Assembly: GCA_020846515.1 (NCBI GenBank) | Contig: JADLDX010000057.1 | Span: forward strand, 1 to 6,815 | Origin: Pirellulaceae bacterium | GTDB taxonomy: Bacteria; Planctomycetota; Planctomycetia; Pirellulales; Pirellulaceae | Direction of reading: 5' to 3' | Length of the DNA: 6,815 nucleotides | Part shown: positions 1 to 5,945 of the stretch, in pieces | How the letters are laid out: the number at the start of each line of letters is the position of its first letter | How positions within the stretch are numbered: the stretch's first letter is position 1 | Translations under genes and position numbers: made by a program | The notes under the pieces: model-generated | Database searches by the model: none | Told to the model about the DNA's origin: nothing | What the model saw: the letters and a program-made list of their open reading frames with translations, nothing else

Positions 1-1482
1 CGATTCTCAGCCATCATCCAAGCGGTCAAGGCCAATCGACGCCCCATCAATTACATGCCGGAGCTGATTACGGAAAGCCTGAATGGATCGGCGCAGCGAT
101 TCGAATGGACGTTACGTGCCTGCGACGAGTTGACAGATAACGAAATTTACGCCCCAATCGCGCGCATTGAAAACACGCCCAATTTGATCAACGAATCCAA
201 TATCCAACGCGTTTTGCAGCTAGGCAGTAAGTTAAAGAAGCGAGACCTGACATTACTCTTTCGCTTATGCCTGCCACACATAAAACCTGAGCATGCAAGC
301 CTCGTGCGGGAGATGATGGTCAAGATGCAGGCAACGCCAGAGCTGGTTGACTATGTCGTCACACGCGACGCGGGTGAGATTGAGTTATGGTTGCGCGACG
401 ATCTGCGTTTCAGCCGAGCGGTGTTTCATAAGTTTGAGCAATCGCTGAGACCGGCTGATTTTCGAGAGAAGGCGGAGCAGTTCGCGACCATGTCGACTAT
501 GTTCAATCGTATGGCAACCCAGTCGCCTGATTTCGATGTATTCAGACTCATCATTCCCCAGTTTGTTGAGCAGAATGAGTGGCTGTGGAGCCATGGATAC
601 CGCCCCACTGTTGATACGCCGGTGGTTAGTTGTCTGTATCTGGCGATTCGTTTTAAGGACATGGAGCTGTTCAAACAAACCCTGAATCGCAACAAGGGGG
701 ACCTGTGGCACGTGTTAAACGAAGGGATGCTCATGCCGGCCAGCAGCGGTGACAAATCTGCTCCTAGCCAGTACGTGCCATTGTTGGTAGTGATTGCCGA
801 TTGGGACCTAGAGGCTGTCAAACTACTGATAGCATCCGGGGCACACGACTGGAATACCTGGAAGCATGAGAGTCCGTTGTTAGTAGCCACTCGTCAAAAG
901 AAGTTGGACATCTATCGCCACCTGGTTGCTTCTGGCATCAAGTGGGACCAGAAAGATGTCGGGACTGCCGGAAAACTGGATGACGTAGATCAGACGGTGC
1001 GGAAGGATATTGGTGACGAAGAGAAGCTCGCCAAACGCGATTCGGCGTACAAAGCACTTATCCAAGCGGCTGCCGCCGGCGACATGGCAGCGCTGGAAAA
1101 GGTGCTGGAACGATTTCCCTTCCGTCAGGAATTCGGTGCCTTGCCAGAGCGACTGGAACAGCAGTTGGTCATGTATGAAGCCATGACCACCAACTGGCGT
1201 CGTGCCCCCGGGATTGACGAAGTCATGACGCGTGCCGTCCGACATCCGCAGATCTTCAATCGTTTGCTCGCCGAAGGGTTCCCTGTTAGCCCCGAAACGC
1301 TCCACATTATCGTGACGGGTGGACACATAGAAGTTCTGGAAAATGCGCTATGCGACATGGACATTCGCAAGATGGTGATAGTCAACCTGGCAAGCCTGCA
1401 GAATGCCAGCCAGAACCAGCCCGAACTAAAAAAACTATTGGACGAACTGGTCCCCAAGCTAGAACCTGCCCGGCGTAGCTAA
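1..1482 (+). CDS. Ankyrin-repeat-like helical protein, 5'-truncated by the window
   Basis: The reading frame is open from base 1 and contains 18 sense codons before the first ATG at 55. That ATG has no Shine-Dalgarno sequence ahead of it, so the true start probably lies upstream and this is a C-terminal part. Numbering from the ATG at 55, residues 238-299 resemble two ankyrin repeats: a P-L-L-V-V-I-A helix, then L-E-A-V-K-L-L-I-A-S-G-A, then S-P-L-L-V-A-T-R and L-D-I-Y-R-H-L-V-A-S-G. Weaker helix pairs of the same style occur near 192-212, 331-353 and 415-432. No enzymatic motif, signal peptide or membrane segment is visible in the part seen. Ankyrin repeats normally act as protein-binding scaffolds; the partner here is unknown. 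The stop is TAG at 1480-1482, 64 bp from the convergent end of the next gene. The repeat assignment is a pattern judgement; a generic alpha-solenoid is the alternative. Confidence 0.75.
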   Translation, partial: RFSAIIQAVKANRRPINYMPELITESLNGSAQRFEWTLRACDELTDNEIYAPIARIENTPNLINESNIQRVLQLGSKLKKRDLTLLFRLCLPHIKPEHASLVREMMVKMQATPELVDYVVTRDAGEIELWLRDDLRFSRAVFHKFEQSLRPADFREKAEQFATMSTMFNRMATQSPDFDVFRLIIPQFVEQNEWLWSHGYRPTVDTPVVSCLYLAIRFKDMELFKQTLNRNKGDLWHVLNEGMLMPASSGDKSAPSQYVPLLVVIADWDLEAVKLLIASGAHDWNTWKHESPLLVATRQKKLDIYRHLVASGIKWDQKDVGTAGKLDDVDQTVRKDIGDEEKLAKRDSAYKALIQAAAAGDMAALEKVLERFPFRQEFGALPERLEQQLVMYEAMTTNWRRAPGIDEVMTRAVRHPQIFNRLLAEGFPVSPETLHIIVTGGHIEVLENALCDMDIRKMVIVNLASLQNASQNQPELKKLLDELVPKLEPARRS

Positions 1483-1546
1483 CCCACCCCGCATGCTGCC
1501 ATGGAGCCGAGTCTCGCTATCTGCCCCGTTCCGTGTGGTCATGCCA

Positions 1547-2980
1547 CTATGGTTTGCTCACGCAGTAAAGATACGCGTTGGACCGCAGGAACAACTGGCC
1601 CGTGTCGACAGCTGGCGTGGCGTTGAACACAGAACGGTCGCTTTCAAACTTGTTCTTCGCGAGTACCGTCAGTGTCTCGCCAGGCTCAATGACTAGGGCA
1701 CCGCTGTTGCGAGTTTGAATGATCAGCTTGCCGTTGACCGCGATGGGTGAAGCGTAAACTGGGCGTCCGCCGCTGTCGATTTGAGGCACGCGATCGCGCC
1801 GAATCAACTCCCCGGTATCCGCGCTGGTGCAATAGTACAATCCACGATCGTCAATCCAGTGCAACCGTCTACCGATCAACACTGGTGTGGCAACATAAGA
1901 AGAGTTCTTGCTCTCCCATAGAATGTGGGAATCGGTAACGTCTCCCTTCCCCCCAGTTTTGATCGCCAGCGAGCCAGATGAACGATAGCCACCGAAGGCA
2001 TACAGCGTCTCTCCGTCTACGATAATGCCAGGCGAAAGATTCCCAGTGAGAGATGTTTCCACAAACCAAGTCAGCTTGCCACTGTGAGGATTCATCCCCC
2101 AAACTTCGCCCGGAACAGCGATCACCAAATCGTCGCGTGTCTCATTAACTTTTACAATCACGGGCGTGCTATAGCAACTCTCCAAGGTCGAGGCTTCGGC
2201 TTTCCAAACTTGGGCCCCCGTAGTCTTATTAAGCGCGATCAACGCTTGACTTTCTTCTGATGCGTTAACGATCACCAAGTTGTTGTAAAGCAGCAAACTG
2301 GCAGCCGATCCCCAACCGCGATTTCCTGAGCTGGTGCCAACGGAGACTCGCCAGCGTTCGTTGCCGTCCATGTCGAGGGCGATCACCCCTGATTTTCCGA
2401 GAAAGGCATAGACGAATTTTCCATCCGTTACGGGTGTGTTGGTGGCGTATCCATGTTCCGGCAAACCCATGCCTTCGTAAGGATCCTCGCGGTGTTCATT
2501 GTCGAACGACTTCGTCCATACGATACGGCCATCGGCGCGATCAATACAGCTAACATGGCGTTTCAGTTGTTGAATGCTGCCAGTGCGACCTTCTTCGCCG
2601 TACCCCGAGTATGAAGTGACGAACACGTGCTTGGCCGTTAAAACGGGGCTCGACGCGCCTGAGCCAGGTAATTCGGTTTTCCAAGCTAAGTTCTGAGTGT
2701 CACTCCAGCTATCAGGGATGCCCGGTTCATCACTTACGCCCGAACCATTAGGACCGCGAAAGCGATGCCAACTTGGTAGGGCCTCGGCTGAATCATCAAA
2801 CGCCACTAGCTTTGTAGAGCCGGGTTCAGTCGCGCTTGAATCGGGCAACGCGACGCTTGGACTTGCGCTAAAATCATCCAATCGTGGACGCTGGGGTGTG
2901 GATGGACGAGTGTAGAAAGCCACGCCACCAGCGATCAAAACTGCTCCACCAAGCACAGCCACTATAGTTCGTTTTTTCAT
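1547..2980 (-). CDS. PQQ-binding-like beta-propeller repeat protein, membrane-anchored or exported
   Basis: This is a 477-residue protein. The N-terminus (M-K-K-R followed by a hydrophobic stretch at about 7-23) is a signal peptide or single membrane anchor. A Ser/Pro-rich linker of about 40 residues follows. Near residues 71-83 is the signature W-H-R-F-R-G-P-N-G-S-G-V-S, then N-L-A-W-K-T-E-L-P-G-S-G-A-S-S-P-V, characteristic of the planctomycete branch of BamB-like/PQQ-type propellers. Blade repeats recur through the rest: D-G-R-I-V-W, D-G-N-E-R-W, T-G-A-Q-V-W, S-G-K-L-T-W and D-T-G-E-L-I-R, alternating with T-P-V or S-P-I strands. The family folds as an eight-blade propeller, often a scaffold; no dehydrogenase catalytic segment is apparent, so PQQ binding should not be assumed. 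The ATG at 2980 has no clear Shine-Dalgarno. The gene lies 89 bp downstream of the YHYH gene on the same strand and is probably co-transcribed. Confidence 0.9.
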   Translation of the reverse strand: MKKRTIVAVLGGAVLIAGGVAFYTRPSTPQRPRLDDFSASPSVALPDSSATEPGSTKLVAFDDSAEALPSWHRFRGPNGSGVSDEPGIPDSWSDTQNLAWKTELPGSGASSPVLTAKHVFVTSYSGYGEEGRTGSIQQLKRHVSCIDRADGRIVWTKSFDNEHREDPYEGMGLPEHGYATNTPVTDGKFVYAFLGKSGVIALDMDGNERWRVSVGTSSGNRGWGSAASLLLYNNLVIVNASEESQALIALNKTTGAQVWKAEASTLESCYSTPVIVKVNETRDDLVIAVPGEVWGMNPHSGKLTWFVETSLTGNLSPGIIVDGETLYAFGGYRSSGSLAIKTGGKGDVTDSHILWESKNSSYVATPVLIGRRLHWIDDRGLYYCTSADTGELIRRDRVPQIDSGGRPVYASPIAVNGKLIIQTRNSGALVIEPGETLTVLAKNKFESDRSVFNATPAVDTGQLFLRSNAYLYCVSKP

Positions 2981-3069
2981 TTGAGGTAACCTATGACTAA
3001 TTCGTGGCCGTTGTTAAGACAAGAGCGATCAACAGATATGCGGTAGTGGTCGTAGCCGACTGGAGTCGA

Positions 3070-4293
3070 CTATTCCACGACGCGCAAGACATCGTTACGT
3101 TTGATGGCGATGGGGCGGGCGCCTTCGCCGAATTCCATGTGGCAGTCGAAGAACACGCCCAGGGCTGCGTCCGCAGGTATTTCAAATTCGGCTGTGACCG
3201 TGTTGCCGGAACGCGTGACCTTCTTCGATTCGTAGGGACCGATCTGAACCCAACTGGGCGGATCGACAGGCAACGCTCCGCGTCTTGCATTGGCAGGCAC
3301 CAAATCAAACACAATTGTCTGCGACTTGCCTCTGGTCACAATGCCGGGACGAACCGATGTGATCACGGGTGCCGAAGAGGAACCTGGTTGAGTATTGTCG
3401 ACCAACACTCCTTCTCGTCCGCGTCGCAGGTCGCGGTTGTTGGAGGCTTCCACAACTCCAGCATAGCCGCCGAGGATGTATGGGAAGCGACCTGGTGTTA
3501 CGTGGTAGTGATAGCCTCGTTCTTGGTCATGGTGTCCGTTGCAAGCGTCGAGCGCCTGCGCGCCGGTCAAGTCGCGGGCCATCGTGCCGTCGGCTTCATA
3601 GGGACCGTACACCGGAAAGCCATCGAATGCAAAACCAATGATGGGCGAATGTTGTTTACCATCGTCTGAAAAAGGCGACTTCACACAGCTCGGATACTTG
3701 TGATAGTGATAAACGCCCGTTTGCTGGGGATGGCCACAGCAGGAATCGAGCCACACTTCGGTATAGCCTTCGACAGCGTTCATGCCTTCTTGTTCGAAGG
3801 GGTTGAAGAATACAACTCCGTTGAGCGCCGCGCCAATGGGGCCCATAGGCAAGCGGGTAATTTTCTCCGCCAACTTCGGACGCAAGGGTAGCTTAAAAGT
3901 AAAACGCTGCACGCGAATCGAATTTGGGTTGCCACTGTTCGGAAAGATAGCCGTCGGGTGATTCGGATAACCTTGGCTCTCCATGATCAGATGATCGCTG
4001 TCATGGCTCAGCCGCACGTTTTCGATGCCATCTTTGTTGGAATCCTGGGTATGGTACGAAAACAAGTCGACGTAGCGGCCCGCATCGTTGTAATAGTACG
4101 TCGGCTTCTCGCCCGGCTTCAGAAACCAGTGCCCGCCGATCGCCGTGAGAGCACTGGGATCTATCTCTTGCGCCGTAGCCTTTTGTGCTGTGGACTTTGG
4201 GGCTGTAGCTTCTTGCGCTGAAGCGACGGCTCCAGGTAGACAACAGCTCAAACAGCCCAATAGCCGCGCGAGATTACTTGACATATCAACCAT
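3070..4293 (-). CDS. Secreted YHYH-domain protein
   Basis: I place the start at ATG 4293, giving 407 residues. An ATG at 4284 would serve equally. The longer frame from 4374 puts 27 signal-unlike residues ahead of an otherwise good signal peptide, which has a hydrophobic core L-L-G-C-L-S-C-C-L-P-G-A-V and A-S-A cleavage before Q-E-A. Next comes a low-complexity A/T/Q/K linker. Numbered from 4293, the YHYH domain spans about 104-281. It contains C-C-G-H (185-188), Y-H-Y-H at 195-198, the strand F-A-F-D-G-F-P-V-Y-G-P-Y-E at 221-233, and a second Y-H-Y-H at 261-264 followed by T-P-G-R-F-P-Y-I-L-G-G-Y. A lone D-x-N-x-D-G calcium-type loop sits near 84-92. Residues about 309-407 look like an Ig-like beta domain. 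The family (Pfam YHYH) has no established function; the paired His and Cys suggest metal binding, which is inference. It is the probable first gene of a unit with the propeller gene. Confidence 0.88.
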   Translation of the reverse strand: MVDMSSNLARLLGCLSCCLPGAVASAQEATAPKSTAQKATAQEIDPSALTAIGGHWFLKPGEKPTYYYNDAGRYVDLFSYHTQDSNKDGIENVRLSHDSDHLIMESQGYPNHPTAIFPNSGNPNSIRVQRFTFKLPLRPKLAEKITRLPMGPIGAALNGVVFFNPFEQEGMNAVEGYTEVWLDSCCGHPQQTGVYHYHKYPSCVKSPFSDDGKQHSPIIGFAFDGFPVYGPYEADGTMARDLTGAQALDACNGHHDQERGYHYHVTPGRFPYILGGYAGVVEASNNRDLRRGREGVLVDNTQPGSSSAPVITSVRPGIVTRGKSQTIVFDLVPANARRGALPVDPPSWVQIGPYESKKVTRSGNTVTAEFEIPADAALGVFFDCHMEFGEGARPIAIKRNDVLRVVE

Positions 4294-4590
4294 TTCGTTT
4301 TGAAGTATTGGGGAGTGAGCGGGATAACAGTCGAAGCATGACAACTTGATCACCGTGACCGAATTACCGTTCACAGCGAAGGCCTATGATATCGCTCTTT
4401 CCTGAAGCTGCGATGAAGGCGCGCGACTCTCTTCAGAAAAGAGCTCACCCCCAACTCACGCTCTTCGTTCGCCAGCCTCGGCAGCGTTTCGCCCACAGGG
4501 CTGACGGCGATTCTCAAGAATTTTTTTGAGCTTCATTTTGGCTTAAGGTACGTCTGTTAATCTTTTGCCTGTGCTGACCGATGGCCGGCC

Positions 4591-4643
4591 GATCAGCCGC
4601 AAGCGCGCCCAGCGTCCGATCAGCCGCAAGCGCGCTAGCGTCC
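4591..4643 (+). repeat. Two adjacent copies of the ~26-bp GATCAGCCGC repeat
   Basis: Copy A is 4591-4617 (27 bp) and copy B is 4618-4643 (26 bp), arranged head to tail with no spacer. Both begin GATCAGCCGCAAGCGCGC and end AGCGTCC; A has one extra base in the middle. Copy B matches a third copy at 4704-4729 in 24 of 26 positions. In each copy the central CGC...GCG can form a small hairpin. Copy B continues into GGTT, giving the CGTCCGGTT end also seen in the cloverleaf element. Confidence 0.85.
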
Positions 4644-4678
4644 GGTTGAGCCTGAGTCCGGTTGAACGGCGTAAGAAC

Positions 4679-4733
4679 AACCGGGGGCTAGCGCCCTGCG
4701 GCGGATCAGCCGCAAACGCGCTTGCGTCCGGTT
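4679..4733 (+). repeat. 55-nt cloverleaf-forming intergenic element
   Basis: Outer arms AACCGG (4679-4684) and CCGGTT (4728-4733) are perfectly complementary. Between them are three perfect hairpins: GGGC/GCCC (4685-4688 with 4693-4696, loop TAGC), TGCGGC/GCCGCA (4697-4702 with 4709-4714, loop GGATCA) and ACGC/GCGT (4716-4719 with 4724-4727, loop GCTT). Outside the loops only A4715 is unpaired, so either strand, or an RNA copy, can form a four-way junction. The right half is the third copy of the GATCAGCCGC repeat. It ends 40 bp before the EF-hand ATG, so it may lie in the leader of that mRNA. It lacks tRNA landmarks. It is probably a REP-like intergenic element; a regulatory role is open. 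Confidence 0.75.
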
Positions 4734-4760
4734 TAGTCGCGTAAAGAATACCCTTTGCCG

Positions 4761-4767
4761 AAGGAGG
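4761..4767 (+). promoter_or_regulatory. Strong Shine-Dalgarno for the EF-hand gene
   Basis: AAGGAGG ends six bases before the ATG at 4774 and fixes that start. It is notable here because the two minus-strand genes have no recognisable Shine-Dalgarno. Confidence 0.85.
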
Positions 4768-4773
4768 CTTAAG

Positions 4774-5616
4774 ATGAAACGCTTGTTTTTGATGAGTTTG
4801 AGTGTGTGTGCGCTCAGTTGTGGAGCATTACTGGCGCAGCCACCGGGTGATCGCGAAGGCAGACCACCGCGTGATGGTGAACCTCGAGGAGCAGGTCCAA
4901 GAGACGGTGCGCCACGTGGAGGGGGCCCCAGAGAGAATGGCCCGCCACCGCATAACCCATTAATGGATGCCCTCGACCCGGATCACGATCATGTTATCTC
5001 GGCCGAAGAAATCAAAGCAGCTATGACCGCCTTGCTCAAGCTGGACAAGAATGGCGATGGAAAACTAACTGAGGACGAATTCCGGCCCGAGCATCCCGGC
5101 GGTTTTGGTCCTCCCGAGGGACGCGGCCCTGAAGGCCCTGGACGACCAGAAGGAGCGGGACGCCCAGAAGGTCCTCGCGGTCCAGGTGGCCCCGACGGAC
5201 CTCGTGGCCCTGGTCGACCTGAGGGCCCGCGTGGCCCTGGTGGTCCAGAAGGCCCCGGTGGTCCTCGCGGCCCTGGTGGACCTGACGGCGCACGCGGCCC
5301 TGGTGGCCCAGGTGGCCCTGACGGCCCGGGCGCAGGTGGTCCGCCCGATCCAGCACGCTTTGTAGAGCATGTTATGGAGTTCGACGCAAATAAAGATGGG
5401 CTGATGAGCAAAGAAGAGCTGATGAAATTCGCTGAACAAGGCATGCGTCGCGGTGGACCTGGTGGACCACGTGGTCCTGGTGGCCCTGGTGGACCTGGCG
5501 GTCCCGGCCGTGGACGGGGCGGCCCCGGCGGAAATGGACCTGAGGGCAATCGGCCTGAGGGTGGTCGTGGTGACGAACCGCGACCTGCCCGTCCAGCGCG
5601 GCCAGAAGTAGAATAG
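4774..5616 (+). CDS. Secreted EF-hand protein with collagen-like Gly-Pro-X segments
   Basis: This is a 280-residue protein starting after a strong AAGGAGG. Residues 1-21 form a signal peptide (K-R, hydrophobic core, A-L-L-A before Q-P-P), so it is exported. Three 12-residue EF-hand calcium loops are visible. Loop 68-79 ([12 protein letters not shown]) departs from consensus with His, not Gly, at position 6. Loop 91-102 ([12 protein letters not shown]) and loop 204-215 ([12 protein letters not shown]) are canonical. Loops 1 and 2 form a pair; loop 3 stands apart after a long insert. Residues 118-186 of that insert keep a strict three-residue phase, Gly-Pro/Ala-X, in 20 of 23 triplets; the other three have Arg for Gly. 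A second run of six Gly-Pro-X triplets follows at 228-245. The tail is rich in Gly, Pro, Arg and Glu. The likely role is calcium binding outside the cytoplasm; its partner is unknown. The two-component genes lie 329 bp downstream. Confidence 0.9.
   Translation: MKRLFLMSLSVCALSCGALLAQPPGDREGRPPRDGEPRGAGPRDGAPRGGGPRENGPPPHNPLMDALDPDHDHVISAEEIKAAMTALLKLDKNGDGKLTEDEFRPEHPGGFGPPEGRGPEGPGRPEGAGRPEGPRGPGGPDGPRGPGRPEGPRGPGGPEGPGGPRGPGGPDGARGPGGPGGPDGPGAGGPPDPARFVEHVMEFDANKDGLMSKEELMKFAEQGMRRGGPGGPRGPGGPGGPGGPGRGRGGPGGNGPEGNRPEGGRGDEPRPARPARPEVE
5170..5313 (+). repeat. 27-bp coding minisatellite (nine-residue collagen-like repeat)
   Basis: Five copies of a nine-residue unit ([10 protein letters not shown] and close variants) lie at 5170-5196, 5197-5223, 5224-5250, 5260-5286 and 5287-5313. 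A nine-base G-P-G insert falls between the third and fourth. The copies differ mostly at third codon positions while the peptide pattern is kept. This suggests selection on the protein rather than very recent slippage. Confidence 0.75.
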
Positions 5617-5644
5617 ACATCACGGAATCTGCCTGGTGTTTCTC

Positions 5645-5775
5645 AACGCTGTGAAGCATGTTTGCTCGTGAAATCCGGCATTTGTAGCGGTTGGGCGCAA
5701 GCCCTCCGGTTCCATTACTACGGGGATACACCGGACGGCTTGCGCCGTTCCGCTTCTAAAATGCTTCACAGCGTT
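5645..5775. mobile_element. 131-bp MITE-like element with 15-bp terminal inverted repeats
   Basis: AACGCTGTGAAGCAT at 5645-5659 is the exact reverse complement of 5761-5775. Immediately outside is an 8-bp direct repeat, GGTGTTTC, at 5635-5642 and 5777-5784. It is separated from the inverted repeats by two and one bases, as expected of a target-site duplication. Inside lies a 25-bp imperfect inverted repeat (5686-5710 with 5730-5754, four mismatches, 19-nt loop). No transposase is encoded. The inner right arm carries the same CCGGACGGCTTGCGCCG core as the nearby tandem array. The layout fits a non-autonomous miniature element. A large regulatory or transcription-stopping hairpin is the alternative, although no T-run follows it. 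Confidence 0.6.
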
Positions 5776-5802
5776 AGGTGTTTCGCCGAGAAAAGCCAGG
5801 CG

Positions 5803-5907
5803 GAACCGGACGGCTCGCGCCGATGCCGCTTTAAGTAGAACCGGACGGCTCGCGCCGATGCCGCTATAAGTAGAACCGGACGGCTCGCGCCGATGCCGCT
5901 ATAAGTA
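5803..5907 (+). repeat. Three tandem 35-bp repeats
   Basis: The units are 5803-5837, 5838-5872 and 5873-5907, with no spacers. Units 2 and 3 are identical and unit 1 differs at one base (T5831 in place of A). Each contains GAACCGGACGGCTCGCGCCG followed by ATGCCGCT and a TA-rich end. CGGC-TCGC-GCCG in each unit can form a 4-bp hairpin. A two-base start of a fourth unit follows. The array ends 38 bp before the response regulator start, so it is either a recently expanded intergenic repeat or a set of operator-like sites. Confidence 0.9.
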
Positions 5908-5931
5908 GACGTATCCCGAAGCGTTGATCCG

Positions 5932-5937
5932 AAAGGA
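5932..5937 (+). promoter_or_regulatory. Shine-Dalgarno supporting the TTG start of the response regulator
   Basis: AAAGGA ends eight bases before TTG 5946. No ATG or GTG lies in frame near the conserved R-L-L-V-V-E-D-E opening, so the ribosome site decides for TTG. Confidence 0.7.
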
Positions 5938-5945
5938 ACGCCATT

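Larger units (their letters stand above)
4294..4773. other. Gene-poor intergenic stretch between divergent genes
   Basis: This region separates the start of the minus-strand YHYH gene from the plus-strand EF-hand gene, so it should hold both promoters. The left part, to about 4560, shows only weak structures: a 5-bp CTCTT/AAGAG hairpin at 4429-4443 and a CTCAA/TTGAG hairpin around a T7 run at 4513-4530. I could not identify convincing -35/-10 pairs. The right part, from about 4590, is filled with the GATCAGCCGC repeats and the cloverleaf segment annotated separately. Confidence 0.6.
5617..5945. other. Repeat-dense intergenic region ahead of the two-component operon
   Basis: This 329-bp stretch has no supportable gene. 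It holds the inverted-repeat element at 5645-5775, the 35-bp tandem array at 5803-5907 and a 38-bp leader before the TTG start of the response regulator. The promoter of the two-component operon should lie here or upstream of the EF-hand gene, but I could not identify -35/-10 boxes with confidence. Confidence 0.6.

Noticed and set aside
1483..1546. Bidirectional terminator between convergent genes
   Set aside because: Only a 4-bp GTGG/CCAC hairpin (1535-1547) with no adjacent T-run is visible.
3004..3669. Plus-strand open frame of 221 codons over the YHYH gene
   Set aside because: It lies antisense to a gene with recognisable YHYH motifs, and its translation shows no family pattern.
4294..4374. 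N-terminal extension of the YHYH protein from ATG 4374
   Set aside because: The extra 27 residues are not hydrophobic and would bury the signal peptide, so an ATG at 4293 or 4284 is preferred.
4513..4530. Rho-independent terminator around the T7 run
   Set aside because: The stem is short and A/T-rich with a G-T pair, the T-run is in the loop rather than after the stem, and neither strand has a gene ending just upstream.
4456..4536. Small minus-strand frame of 26 codons starting M-K-L-K-K-I-L-E
   Set aside because: It has no ribosome site and no support beyond an open frame. Its Arg/Ala/Glu tail is what GC-rich intergenic sequence readily gives.
4679..4733. tRNA or tRNA-like gene
   Set aside because: The cloverleaf is only 55 nt, with arms of 4-6 bp and no T-loop, anticodon-loop or acceptor pattern.
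4989..5549. Long antisense open frame (186 codons, Pro/Gly/Ser-rich) across the EF-hand gene
   Set aside because: It is a by-product of GGN and CCN codon repeats on the sense strand, which cannot give antisense stops. It has no signal, domain or ribosome site, while the sense frame has a signal peptide, EF-hands and AAGGAGG.
5803..5907. CRISPR array
   Set aside because: The 35-bp units are directly tandem with no spacers, and no cas gene is nearby.
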